Shown: in pieces, positions 34,640 through 42,760 of the stretch
Position numbering within the stretch: position 1 is the first letter of the stretch
Layout of the letters: each line of letters begins with the position of its first letter
DNA from: Pseudophaeobacter profundi
Lineage (GTDB): Bacteria; Pseudomonadota; Alphaproteobacteria; Rhodobacterales; Rhodobacteraceae
Assembly (NCBI RefSeq): GCF_029697505.1
Contig: NZ_JARJEF010000008.1
Span: 62,001 to 126,000 of the forward strand
Direction of reading: 5' to 3'
DNA: 64,000 bases
Position numbers and translations under genes: made by a program
The notes under the pieces: model-generated
Databases searched by the model: none
What the model saw: the letters and a program-made list of their open reading frames with translations, nothing else
Told to the model about the DNA's origin: nothing

Positions 34640-34684
34640 ACTGCGGCGACCCCTGCCAGAACATATTGCAGGGGCCACCGCAGT
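34640..34684. terminator. Strong bidirectional hairpin between glycan operon and phnM
   Basis: Two stacked perfect 7-bp stems, ACTGCGG/CCGCAGT and CCCCTGC/GCAGGGG, separated by a symmetric CGA/CCA internal loop with an 11-nt apical loop. It sits exactly between the two convergent operons. Confidence 0.75.
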
Positions 34685-34715
34685 TGCATGTACCGCGGGC
34701 ACAAAGCCTACTTGG

Positions 34716-35858
34716 CTAGGCCACGCGCTGCCCACGCGCCCAGACCCCCCGCAGCGCCGGGGTGCCATCAATCAGCTTGAAACGGATCAGATCGGCGCGT
34801 TTGCCGATCTCCAGCCGTCCACGATCCGACAGCTCGACCGCGTCTGCCGGGGCCAGGGTCACCGTTGACAGACCGCGCGCCATATCGCCCCAGATCTGGC
34901 CGAGTTTCACGGCAGACATCAGCAGTGCCCCCGGAACATAGTCCGAAGAGATGATATCCAGCAGCTCCAGCTCTGCCAGCTCCTGCGCTGCGACATTGCC
35001 CGAATGAGACCCGCCGCGGATCAGATTGGGCGCCCCCATCATTACCTTGATGCCATGGGCCTGGCAGGCACGTGCGGCCTCTACCGTGGTAGGGAATTCC
35101 GCCAGGTGAATGCCGTGCCCTGCCGAGGTTGCAACCTGGTCCGCCGTGGTATCGTCGTGGCTGGCCAGCACCGCGCCAAAGCGGCGCGCGGCCTTGACGG
35201 CCTCCACCTCATGCAGATCCCCGTATTGGTCCCGCAGGGCCTTCAGGTGGGCAACGTGGGCCTGAAACCCGGCATCATCCAGCCCGTGCTTGCCTTTGAC
35301 ATAAGCCTCCAATTTGGAGATGTCGCGAAACTGTCGCTGCCCAGGCGTATGATCCATAAGCGAGACCAGACCCACGCGATCCGCCTCGTCAAACTCTGCC
35401 AGTTCTTCGACCAATGTATCCGAACAGACCTCTGCCCGCAGGTGCAGGAAATGCGAAATCTTCAGAGCGTCGGCTGACCGCAGGTCCAACAGCTCGGTCG
35501 CCAAACCACGCGCATAAGATCCATAGCGGCTTTCTTTGCGGCTGACCGAGCCCACCCGCATGGCATCAAACACGGTGGTGATCCCGGTGCCGGCCAGCTC
35601 TGCGTCATGGGCCATGATGGCAGCAGCATGCGGCCAGTCCACCGAGGGACGCGGCTGAATGTGGCGCTCCAGATTGTCGGTATGCAGTTCAACCAAGCCA
35701 GGGCTCAGATGATCGCCATCGCAGTCAATCGCGCCTGTCGGCACCGATGCACCCGCACTGATATCGGCAATCTTTCCGCCGTGGATTTTGACCTGCCCGC
35801 GCAGTGTTTCACCAGGCAGAACAAGGGTGGCATTGGCAAGGATCAATTCATCTGTCAT
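34716..35858 (-). CDS. phnM: Alpha-D-ribose 1-methylphosphonate 5-triphosphate diphosphatase
   Basis: 380-residue amidohydrolase-fold enzyme. It releases pyrophosphate from ribose 1-(alkylphosphonate) 5-triphosphate in the C-P lyase pathway, giving the substrate of PhnJ. The PhnM-diagnostic block SPGLVELHTDNLERHIQPRP is present near residue 52 (metal-binding His/Asp/Glu), with MDHTPGQRQFRD near 170. It lies on the same strand as phnG-N but downstream of the divergent DUF1045 gene, so it has its own promoter. Its start codon overlaps a Pho-box-like sequence. Confidence 0.93.
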   Translation of the reverse strand: MTDELILANATLVLPGETLRGQVKIHGGKIADISAGASVPTGAIDCDGDHLSPGLVELHTDNLERHIQPRPSVDWPHAAAIMAHDAELAGTGITTVFDAMRVGSVSRKESRYGSYARGLATELLDLRSADALKISHFLHLRAEVCSDTLVEELAEFDEADRVGLVSLMDHTPGQRQFRDISKLEAYVKGKHGLDDAGFQAHVAHLKALRDQYGDLHEVEAVKAARRFGAVLASHDDTTADQVATSAGHGIHLAEFPTTVEAARACQAHGIKVMMGAPNLIRGGSHSGNVAAQELAELELLDIISSDYVPGALLMSAVKLGQIWGDMARGLSTVTLAPADAVELSDRGRLEIGKRADLIRFKLIDGTPALRGVWARGQRVA

Positions 35859-35869
35859 CTGAGCTTCAC
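35852..35869 (+). promoter_or_regulatory. Pho-box-like site, phnM/DUF1045 divergent region
   Basis: CTGTCAT-CTGA-GCTTCAC: the first heptamer matches the PhoB consensus exactly and the second is degenerate, with the standard 4-nt spacer. A TATAGG sequence starts 12 nt after it (35881-35886), a sensible -10 position for the DUF1045 gene starting at 35911. The box overlaps the phnM start codon, so it cannot be the phnM activator site. Confidence 0.45.
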
Positions 35870-35910
35870 AACTTTCGGACTATAGGAACGGCCACGTATA
35901 GGAGGCCAAT

Positions 35911-36612
35911 GTGACATTCACGCGATATGCGATTTACTACGCCCCCCCGGCGGGGGCCGATTGGGCTGAGTTTGCAACCCAGTGGCTGGGTTGGGACATG
36001 GAGGCTGGCATACCCGCCCCACAGCCCCAGATTGCCGGTTTGGATCTGGCCAGCATCACGCAGGTGCCGCGCAAATACGGGCTGCACGCGACGCTGAAGC
36101 CGCCGATGCGTCTGGCCAAGGGGCGCAGCCTTGCGGATCTGCAACAGGCCTGCGTCAGCCTGGCGGCCCGGCAGGCCCCGGTGGTGCTTGACGGGCTGCA
36201 TCTGGCGCGGCTGGGGCGGTTTCTGGCCCTGCGCGTCAGCGGCGATGAGACCGCGCTTGGCCAATTTGCGGCCGCCTGCGTGCAGGATCTTGATGCCTTT
36301 CGTGCGCCCAGCTCTGCGGCCGAACAAGCTAAGCGCCGCGCGACAGGGCTCTCCCCTGCGCAGGATGCAAACCTCATGACCTGGGGCTATCCTTTCGTAC
36401 TGGATCAGTTCCGCTTTCACATCACGCTCACCGGCAAACTGCCCAGGGCGGATCTTCCCGCTGTCGAGACCGCGCTTGACGCCCATCTGATACCCTTGCT
36501 GCCCAGGCCTCTGGTGATCCGGGATTTTGCCCTGGTGGGCGAAGACAGCGCAGGACGGTTTCATTTGCTGCATCGCTATCCCCTCACCGGCAGTGGGGCA
36601 GCAGCGGGATAA
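35911..36612 (+). CDS. DUF1045 phosphonate-metabolism protein, 2H phosphoesterase
   Basis: 233 residues, GTG start with an AGGAGG ribosome binding site 5 nt upstream. Two HxT motifs, LHATL (about 57-61) and FHITL (about 169-173), define the 2H phosphoesterase superfamily, which acts on cyclic phosphates. DUF1045 proteins are regular members of C-P lyase loci. No phnP is present in the window, so a reasonable inference is hydrolysis of the cyclic ribose phosphate made by PhnJ, the step done by PhnP in E. coli. It converges on phnN with a 37-bp overlap of the coding ends. Confidence 0.85.
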   Translation: MTFTRYAIYYAPPAGADWAEFATQWLGWDMEAGIPAPQPQIAGLDLASITQVPRKYGLHATLKPPMRLAKGRSLADLQQACVSLAARQAPVVLDGLHLARLGRFLALRVSGDETALGQFAAACVQDLDAFRAPSSAAEQAKRRATGLSPAQDANLMTWGYPFVLDQFRFHITLTGKLPRADLPAVETALDAHLIPLLPRPLVIRDFALVGEDSAGRFHLLHRYPLTGSGAAAG

Positions 36613-37154
36613 ATCGCTGCCCTGGCCTGGGCGACGGCCAGCCCCAGATCGCCACTGTTGTCGATCTCGTGCAGCCGCCGCAGCCCCGCAGGCAATGGCT
36701 GGCCTGCGCGGGCCAGGCGACGTTGGACCTCGGCGCTGTCTTCGCGCCCGCGCTTGGACAACCGCTCGGCCAAAATCTCTGGGTCGGCGGTCACCGAAAG
36801 CACGATGAGATCGCTAAAAACCTCTTGCGCCGTTGCCAAGACGGCGCGCGACAGGTTCACCAAAACGCCCTGCCCCTGGGCGCGCAGATCTTCGATTGCC
36901 AACGGAATGCCATAGTGCAAACCATGGGCGTGCCAGTGCAGGGCGAAATGCCCGGCTTGCACCAGCTCGGAAAACGCATCTTCGCTAACCGCATCATAGT
37001 CTTCGCCGCCGGCCTCTGGCGCGCGGGTCACCACGCGGCGCATCAGGCACAGCCTGGGATCGCCTGTCGCCAGCGCCTCCATGATGCTGTCCTTGCCCAC
37101 CCCGGAGGGGCCGACCACCGCAATCACCGGCCCCTTAGCTGCGCTGGCCTTCAT
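36576..37154 (-). CDS. phnN: Ribose 1,5-bisphosphate phosphokinase
   Basis: 192-residue guanylate-kinase-fold enzyme that converts ribose 1,5-bisphosphate to PRPP, the last step of the C-P lyase pathway. Walker A is VVGPSGVGKDS (12-22); RRVVTRAPEAGGEDYDAVS corresponds to the GMP-kinase-like substrate block. ATGA overlap with phnL upstream. Normal family length. Confidence 0.9.
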   Translation of the reverse strand: MKASAAKGPVIAVVGPSGVGKDSIMEALATGDPRLCLMRRVVTRAPEAGGEDYDAVSEDAFSELVQAGHFALHWHAHGLHYGIPLAIEDLRAQGQGVLVNLSRAVLATAQEVFSDLIVLSVTADPEILAERLSKRGREDSAEVQRRLARAGQPLPAGLRRLHEIDNSGDLGLAVAQARAAIYPAAAPLPVRG

Positions 37155-37834
37155 GCCGCCACCTGCGGCGAAAAGGCCGAAACATCAACAAAGCGGTCGC
37201 AGACCTGATCGCGGGTGGCCTCGTCATGGAAAATGCCGATAATTGCCGCCCCCCGTGATTTGGCGCCTTCGATCAGCCGCAGCACCGTGGCGCGGTTCTT
37301 GGCATCCAGACTAGCGGTGGGTTCATCCAGCAGCAGCGCCGGATAGTCATAGGCAAAGCCGCGCGCGATATTCACCCGCTGCTGTTCGCCGCCGGAAAAG
37401 GTCGTAGGGCTCAACGACCAGAGCCGCTCGGGGATGTTCAGCTCCGCCAGCAGGCTGGCGGCCTTGTCCCGCGCCGCCGCCTGCGGGGTGCCAACAGCCA
37501 GTAATGGCTCTGCCACCACATCCAGTGCCGCCACACGCGGCACCACCCGCAGGAACTGGCTGACATAGCCCAGTGTGTCGCGGCGCAGGGCGATGATCTG
37601 ACGCGGCGCCGCCTGGGCCACATCCAGATCCCCCACCATAACCCGGCCAGAAGCCGCAAGGTAGTTGCCATAGATCAGCCGCATCAGGGTTGATTTCCCC
37701 GCACCTGAAGCCCCCACCAGACCGACACATTCACCCGGAGCAACCGTCAGGTTGACCCGCTCCATCACCGGGATTACTGCACTGCCCTGATTGTGCAGGG
37801 TGAAACTCTTGCTCACGTTTTCAAGTTCAATCAT
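37151..37834 (-). CDS. phnL: C-P lyase complex ATPase-like subunit PhnL
   Basis: 227-residue ABC-type ATPase. Walker A GASGAGKST (40-48), signature FSGGEQQRVNIARG and Walker B ALLLDEPTASLD are intact. PhnL associates with the core complex and PhnK; it is not a transporter. It is followed by phnN with a 4-bp overlap and preceded by phnK after 12 bp. Confidence 0.92.
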   Translation of the reverse strand: MIELENVSKSFTLHNQGSAVIPVMERVNLTVAPGECVGLVGASGAGKSTLMRLIYGNYLAASGRVMVGDLDVAQAAPRQIIALRRDTLGYVSQFLRVVPRVAALDVVAEPLLAVGTPQAAARDKAASLLAELNIPERLWSLSPTTFSGGEQQRVNIARGFAYDYPALLLDEPTASLDAKNRATVLRLIEGAKSRGAAIIGIFHDEATRDQVCDRFVDVSAFSPQVAA

Positions 37835-37846
37835 CGTCTTTGTCCT

Positions 37847-38644
37847 TCAAACCTGCAGCACGCTGGAAACCAGCAGCTGGGTATAGGCATGTTGCGGGTC
37901 ATCCAGCACCTGATCGGTCAAACCGCTTTCGACCACATGGCCGTCCTTCATCACCATGAGACGATCCGCCAGCAGGCGCACAACAGCCAGGTCATGGGTG
38001 ACGATAATGGCACTAAGGCCCATTTCACGCACCAGACTGCGCAGCAAATCCAGCAGACGGGCCTGTACCGAAACATCCAGCCCCCCGGTGGGTTCATCCA
38101 TGAACACCAGTCGCGGCCCCGTCACCAGGTTGCGGGCGATTTGCAAGCGCTGCTGCATGCCGCCGGAAAAGTCTGAGGGGCGATCATCAATGCGGCTGTC
38201 ACTGATCTCCACCCGGCCCAGCCAATCGGCGGCCTGCTCGCGGATCTCGCCATAATGACGCCCACCCACGGCCATCAGCCGTTCGCCGATATTGCCGCCA
38301 GCCGAAACTGACATGCGCAGGCCATCTCGGGCATGCTGATGCACAAAGGCCCAGTCGGTCCGCCCCAGCATCCGGCGTGCCGGTTCTGACATGGTGCAGG
38401 TATCCACCGGCCCATCAGCGCGGGTATCAAACACCACTTCGCCGCAATCCGGCGCATGATGGCCAGCCATGGCATTGAGCAATGTCGACTTGCCAGATCC
38501 ACTTTCGCCAACGATGCCCATGACCTCACCTGGATAAAGATCAAAGCTCACATCCTTGCAGCCAATCCGGGGACCATACATTTTGGTCAGGGCCTTCACC
38601 TGCAACAGCGGTGTCATGTCCTGTTCTTTCACTTCAGCCCCCAT
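37847..38644 (-). CDS. phnK: C-P lyase complex ATPase-like subunit PhnK
   Basis: 265 residues from ATG 38644, chosen because GAGGAGG lies 8 nt upstream in the end of phnJ. Walker A GESGSGKST, signature FSGGMQQRLQIARN and Walker B LVFMDEPTGGLD are complete. PhnK binds the PhnGHIJ core. The ATG overlaps the phnJ TGA (TGATG). An internal ATG 30 nt later aligns with E. coli PhnK but lacks a spaced ribosome binding site. Confidence 0.92.
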   Translation of the reverse strand: MGAEVKEQDMTPLLQVKALTKMYGPRIGCKDVSFDLYPGEVMGIVGESGSGKSTLLNAMAGHHAPDCGEVVFDTRADGPVDTCTMSEPARRMLGRTDWAFVHQHARDGLRMSVSAGGNIGERLMAVGGRHYGEIREQAADWLGRVEISDSRIDDRPSDFSGGMQQRLQIARNLVTGPRLVFMDEPTGGLDVSVQARLLDLLRSLVREMGLSAIIVTHDLAVVRLLADRLMVMKDGHVVESGLTDQVLDDPQHAYTQLLVSSVLQV

Positions 38645-39501
38645 CACGCGGCCTCCTCACCCAATCGACCCACATGGCCCTCGGCACGTCGGCTGCGGCA
38701 ATAATCGGTGTCTGAACAGACAAACATCCGGCTGCCCGCATCATCCAGGATCACCTCATCCAGATAGCTATCCTCTGCGGCGCACAGATCGCAGGGATGA
38801 TTGGCCTTCGTGGCCTCAAACGGGTAGTCCTCAAAATCGAGGCTCACCACACGTGTATAGGGCGGCAGCGCATAAATGCGCTGTTCGCGGCCCGCGCCAA
38901 ACAACTGGATCGCTGCCATCTCAAGCTTGGGATTGTCGAATTTGGGGATCGGCGAGGGATCCATCACATAGCGGTCCTCTACCTTCACCGGATAGGCATA
39001 GGCAGTGGCAATATCGCCGTGCTGGCTGATATCTTCATAAAGCTTCACATGCATCAAACCGTATTCCTCAAGACTGTGCATCTTGCGTGTTTCCATCTCC
39101 CGCGGTTCCAGAAAGCGCAGCGGCTCAGGGATTGGCACTTGATAGACAAGAATCTGGTCCTCGCTCAGGTCGGCCTCGGGAATCCGGTGGCGGGTCTGAA
39201 TGACGCTGGCCTTTTTCGTTTCCTCAGTGGTGGCAACCCCAGCGGTGCGTTCAAAGAACTTGCGGATCGAAACAGCGTTGGTGGTGTCGTCCGCGCCCTG
39301 GTCGATCACCTTCAGGCTATCGTCAGGAACCAGCGTCGCTGCAGTGACCTGCACGCCCCCCGTGCCCCACCCATAGGGCATCGGCATTTCACGGCTGGCA
39401 AAGGGCACCTGATAGCCCGGCACCGCCAGACCTTTCAGGATGGCGCGACGGATCATCCGCTTGGTTTGTTCGTCCAGATAGGCGAAATTATAGTCAGACA
39501 T
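38644..39501 (-). CDS. phnJ: Carbon-phosphorus lyase radical SAM subunit
   Basis: 285 residues. PhnJ cleaves the C-P bond using a 4Fe-4S cluster and a thiyl radical. The cysteines Cys237, Cys240, Cys262 and Cys268 have spacing CX2CX21CX5C, the same as E. coli PhnJ (offset by four). The block GTGGVQVTAATL is also conserved. I chose ATG 39501 because AAGGA lies 8 nt upstream; ATG 39510 would have no spaced ribosome binding site. A 141-bp structured gap separates it from phnI, unlike the tight spacing elsewhere in the operon. Confidence 0.95.
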   Translation of the reverse strand: MSDYNFAYLDEQTKRMIRRAILKGLAVPGYQVPFASREMPMPYGWGTGGVQVTAATLVPDDSLKVIDQGADDTTNAVSIRKFFERTAGVATTEETKKASVIQTRHRIPEADLSEDQILVYQVPIPEPLRFLEPREMETRKMHSLEEYGLMHVKLYEDISQHGDIATAYAYPVKVEDRYVMDPSPIPKFDNPKLEMAAIQLFGAGREQRIYALPPYTRVVSLDFEDYPFEATKANHPCDLCAAEDSYLDEVILDDAGSRMFVCSDTDYCRSRRAEGHVGRLGEEAA

Positions 39502-39524
39502 GTTGGGCATCCTTCTTACCTTTA

Positions 39525-39619
39525 GCCCGGCAGCGCCGGGCAGCGCCCGATCTCCCCGTCAAGTCGGAGACTTGCTTCCAGAAAAATGGGAGGGCGCTTG
39601 GGACCCACCCGAGGTCGGG
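39525..39619. other. Hairpin-rich gap between phnI and phnJ
   Basis: Three short perfect hairpins occur in one gap: GCCCGG/CCGGGC (39525-39541), CAAGTC/GACTTG (39560-39574) and CCCGA/TCGGG (39608-39619). No gene fits. They could tune or stabilise segments of the phn transcript, or be a degraded intergenic repeat. Confidence 0.5.
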
Positions 39620-39642
39620 CACTGCCCTTTGTTCCAAGTGGT

Positions 39643-40743
39643 TCATTCCGCCGCCTCCTGTGCTGCCATCTGATCCGCCAGTTCCTGCGCCTCGCGGCGC
39701 AGTTTGCGCACCAGTTCCAGCTCGGATTGGAAATCCACGTAATGCGGCAGTTTGATGTGCTCCAGGAAACCCGTCGCCTGAATATTGTCGCAGTGGCTGA
39801 GGACAAATTCTTCGTCCTGTGCTGCGGCACCTAGGTTGTCTTCGCCCAGCTCTTCCCAGCGCAGGGCCCGATCAACCAGCGCCATGGCGATGCTCTTGCG
39901 CTCTGACTGACCAAAGACCAGACCGTAGCCACGGGTGAACTGCGGCGGCACCGTTTTGGAGCCTTTGAACTGGTTCACCGTCTCACATTCGGTCAGCTCC
40001 ACCTCGCCAATCTCGATGGCAAAGCCCAGCTCGGGGATTTCCATCTCAACCGGCACCTTGCCGATGCGCAATTCCCCCACAAAGGCGTGGTTGCGCGCAT
40101 AGCCACGTTGGGTCGAATAGGCCATACCAAGGATAAATCCTTCATCCCCACGCGCCAAGGATTGCAGCCGCACCGCACGCCCGGCAGGGAAGCTCATCGG
40201 TTCGCGGGTCAGATCGCCCGGCGTAACATCCGAAGCGGGTTCGCGCTCGATGATGTCCTCGCCCTGCAGGAACTCGGTGATATGCGGTGTTGCCTCAAGG
40301 CGTGGTTCTGCGATCGGAGCCTGCGGCACCTCGCCATCGGCGGCCAGTTTAAAATCGAGCAACCGATGGGTGTAATCAAAAGTTGGCCCCAGAACCTGCC
40401 CGCCCGGCGCATCCTTGAAGGTGGCAGAGATCCGTCGATCACAGGCCATCGCGCCAGTATCCACCGCCTGCGTGTAGCCAAAGCGGGGCAGCGTGGTGCG
40501 ATAGGCCCGGATCAAGAAGATAGCTTCGATCAGATCACCACGCGACTGCTTGATCGCCAGGGCCGCCAGATCAGGATCATACAGCGACCCCTCGGCCATC
40601 ACCCGGTTCACCGCCAGGCTCATCTGTTCGCGGATCTGCGCCAGGCTCAGCTCGGCAACGTTGGTATCCCCCCGGCGCTCTTCGGCCAGCCAGGCATGGG
40701 CATTGTCGATGGCGCGTTCACCACCCTTTACAGCGACATACAT
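39643..40743 (-). CDS. phnI: Carbon-phosphorus lyase complex subunit / nucleosidase
   Basis: 366 residues. PhnI displaces the purine base of ATP with phosphonate, with PhnG, PhnH and PhnL. The conserved start MYVAVKGGERAI, the block LPRFGYTQAVDTGAMACDRRISATF near 85-110, and YCKIPHVDFQ-equivalent KLPHYVDFQSELELVRKLR near 335-353 match PhnI. It follows phnH by 4 bp. A long 3' gap then precedes phnJ. Confidence 0.95.
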   Translation of the reverse strand: MYVAVKGGERAIDNAHAWLAEERRGDTNVAELSLAQIREQMSLAVNRVMAEGSLYDPDLAALAIKQSRGDLIEAIFLIRAYRTTLPRFGYTQAVDTGAMACDRRISATFKDAPGGQVLGPTFDYTHRLLDFKLAADGEVPQAPIAEPRLEATPHITEFLQGEDIIEREPASDVTPGDLTREPMSFPAGRAVRLQSLARGDEGFILGMAYSTQRGYARNHAFVGELRIGKVPVEMEIPELGFAIEIGEVELTECETVNQFKGSKTVPPQFTRGYGLVFGQSERKSIAMALVDRALRWEELGEDNLGAAAQDEEFVLSHCDNIQATGFLEHIKLPHYVDFQSELELVRKLRREAQELADQMAAQEAAE

Positions 40744-40747
40744 CGGG

Positions 40748-41332
40748 TCACTCCTTTGGCAAAATCGTGGTGGACCGGGGCAGCGCCGTCAGTTGGCCAC
40801 CGCAGGTAAAGAAGAAATCCACCCCCAGCGGGAACTGCATCGCATTTGCCTGACAGGCAGCAACATCCGGCAGACGCAGTTCTGCGCGCTCCTTTATGCC
40901 CGGCCCGGTCAGGGTGGCCGTAGCAGGTATCAGCTGCGCCATCTCGACAATCAGGGTGGCAGATCTGTCCGGGTATTCCGAGGTGCCGACGCGGTATTGT
41001 CCCACGGGCATCAAGGCCACCCAGCTGCCAAGGGCAAAATCTGCCTGATCCGCCGCAACAATCGGCGCGCCGGTATGAAAGGCCAGCCAGGCGCGCAGCT
41101 CAGGACTGTCCACATCCGGGGCCAGATAGACGCCAGTTTCCGGGTCGCACAGCGTCAGCAGCAAGGCCCCCGCCGCAGGGGAAATCCCCGCAGGGGGGCT
41201 GGCTCCGGCAATATCCTGAACAGTGCCGGGACGCGCCATGGCATTCATCGCCGCGCGAAAGGCATTTGCCGCATCCACAGGCGGCGTGGCAAAGCCACCG
41301 CCATAGCTGTTGGTCTCAATATCTAGGGACAT
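40748..41332 (-). CDS. phnH: Carbon-phosphorus lyase complex subunit PhnH
   Basis: 194 residues from ATG 41332, overlapping the phnG stop (TGATG). PhnH is a structural subunit of the PhnGHI-J core, related in fold to PLP transferases but without the cofactor lysine. The FRAAMNAMARPGTVQ segment near residue 27 and GPGIKERAELRLP near 145 are the family hallmarks. Cytoplasmic. Confidence 0.93.
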   Translation of the reverse strand: MSLDIETNSYGGGFATPPVDAANAFRAAMNAMARPGTVQDIAGASPPAGISPAAGALLLTLCDPETGVYLAPDVDSPELRAWLAFHTGAPIVAADQADFALGSWVALMPVGQYRVGTSEYPDRSATLIVEMAQLIPATATLTGPGIKERAELRLPDVAACQANAMQFPLGVDFFFTCGGQLTALPRSTTILPKE

Positions 41333-41784
41333 CAATCCTCCCCCCGAACCATTGTGAAGAATTCAACCTTGGTGGCTGCGGCCTTGGCGGCGCGCGCCTC
41401 CTTGCGCGATTGCTGTGCCTGCTGCAGCGGCTCCAACACCGCTTGGCGCAGGTCATTTGCTACTTGGGTCTGCATCAAGGCATCCACCTTGGCCGCGATT
41501 TCGGCCTTAGGTTTTGAGCGCCCCTGCACATATGCATGGCCCACAGTGCCATCCGTCAGCGTCAACGCACAGCGGGTCACTGTCATCTCGCCCAGATTGA
41601 ACGCTGCGCCCGCGCCCCCCATGCGGCCGCGCACCATGACGCCACCTGCTTCGGGGGGGCGCAGCCAGTCAAACGCCGGATCGTGATCAAAACCGCGCCA
41701 CAGGCTGGCAAGCTCTGCCTCATTGGCCTGTGCCAGCAGGCTCATCCAAGCCTGGCGCGCGGTTGCGGAAATATCTGTTTTCAT
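41332..41784 (-). CDS. phnG: Carbon-phosphorus lyase complex subunit PhnG
   Basis: 150 residues. Conserved PhnG features include RPPEAGGVMVRGRMGGAGA-type sequence, FNLGEMTVTRC and GHAYVQGRSKPKAEIAAKVDAL. I chose ATG 41784, which has AAGAGGC upstream; reading back to 41835 would run through the operator described below. It is the first gene of the phnGHIJKLN unit, divergent from phnF, from which it is separated by 107 bp. Confidence 0.92.
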   Translation of the reverse strand: MKTDISATARQAWMSLLAQANEAELASLWRGFDHDPAFDWLRPPEAGGVMVRGRMGGAGAAFNLGEMTVTRCALTLTDGTVGHAYVQGRSKPKAEIAAKVDALMQTQVANDLRQAVLEPLQQAQQSRKEARAAKAAATKVEFFTMVRGED

Positions 41785-41806
41785 CAGTGAAAGCCTCTTG
41801 GCCGGG

Positions 41807-41835
41807 TTGTCTACATGAACTATACAACTAGACAA
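41807..41835. promoter_or_regulatory. Candidate PhnF operator
   Basis: Inverted repeat TTGTCTA-N15-TAGACAA in the phnF-phnG gap, 23 bp upstream of the phnG start. GntR/HutC regulators bind such palindromes. A TAGTAT -10-like sequence (minus strand) lies beside it, so a bound repressor would block the phnG promoter. Confidence 0.5.
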
Positions 41836-41875
41836 ATACTAACGAGTCCAACCGCCCCAGCGCAATCGAAACCTT

Positions 41876-41893
41876 GTGAAAGTTTAGTGACAT
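41876..41893 (-). promoter_or_regulatory. Pho-box-like site for the phnG operon
   Basis: On the minus strand ATGTCAC-TAAA-CTTTCAC, two heptamers resembling CTGTCAT with a TAAA spacer, the PhoB arrangement. It points toward phnG, about 92 nt upstream of its start, and overlaps the phnF start codon. Confidence 0.5.
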
Positions 41894-42623
41894 GTCCGAT
41901 GCCCCCTCAGCAGCCAGCCGCACGCCTGTGTGGAAATCCATCTCGATCTCGCTGACCGATGACATCGCCCAGGGGCGGTATGGCACGGCGGACAAACTGC
42001 CCTCGGAGGCGCAGTTGGCGGCGCGCTTTGGTGTCAATCGCCATACGGTGCGCCGGGCCTTGGCTGCCATGGCAGAGCAAGGCCTGGTGCATGCCCGACG
42101 CGGTGCCGGCGTCTTTGTCGCCGCCGCCCCTACCGATTACCCAATTCGCAAACGGGTACGGTTTCACCAGAACATCCAACGGGGCGGGCAGACCCCGGCC
42201 AAGCAGATCCTGATGCTGGAAACCCGCATTGCCTCGTTGATCGAGGCCGAAGCCCTGGCGCTGGAACCCGGTTCATCTGTGCATGTCTATGACGGGATAT
42301 CCCTGGCCGACGGCCATCCAATCGCCCTGTTTCAAAGTGTTTTTCCCGCCGAAAACCTGCCCGGTATGCTGGCCGCGCTGGAGCAGAAACAATCGGTAAC
42401 AGAGGCACTGAAGGACTGTGGAGTTGCTGACTATACCCGCGCAGAAACCCGCATCACCGCCAAGCTGGCCACCGCCACCCAAGCGCTGCATCTGCGCATT
42501 TCGGAAGGCGCGCCAATTCTGCGCACCACCGGGGTCAACATCGACCCCAACGGCCAACCGGTAGAATTTGGCCGCACCTGGTTTGCCGGCGATCGGGTGA
42601 CCCTGACGGTGGATGGACGCTGA
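41892..42623 (+). CDS. phnF: GntR-family phosphonate operon regulator PhnF
   Basis: 243 residues. The winged helix is at about 15-85 (LPSEAQLAARFGVNRHTVRRAL), followed by a HutC/UTRA effector domain (about 100-240), the PhnF subgroup of GntR. It is divergent from phnG and probably represses the phn operon until phosphonate or phosphate signals change. ATG 41892 overlaps the Pho-box-like site. A hairpin terminator follows. Confidence 0.93.
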   Translation: MSDAPSAASRTPVWKSISISLTDDIAQGRYGTADKLPSEAQLAARFGVNRHTVRRALAAMAEQGLVHARRGAGVFVAAAPTDYPIRKRVRFHQNIQRGGQTPAKQILMLETRIASLIEAEALALEPGSSVHVYDGISLADGHPIALFQSVFPAENLPGMLAALEQKQSVTEALKDCGVADYTRAETRITAKLATATQALHLRISEGAPILRTTGVNIDPNGQPVEFGRTWFAGDRVTLTVDGR

Positions 42624-42642
42624 AGGCCCTGCCACCATGAAA

Positions 42643-42672
42643 ACAGGCCCCCGCCATTGAGCGGGAGCCTGT
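42643..42672 (+). terminator. Hairpin after phnF
   Basis: ACAGGC-C-CCCGC / GCGGG-A-GCCTGT stem with one C-A mismatch and a CATTGA loop, 20 bp after the phnF stop. No strong T-run. It would separate phnF from the convergent tup operon. Confidence 0.55.
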
Positions 42673-42760
42673 CACAGGTCAGCTTGTTTGATTTCGCATG
42701 CATTGATGCGCGAAACCGGGACACATTTTTTCGCGACCTGCTCTAGACGCCAGTCGGACC

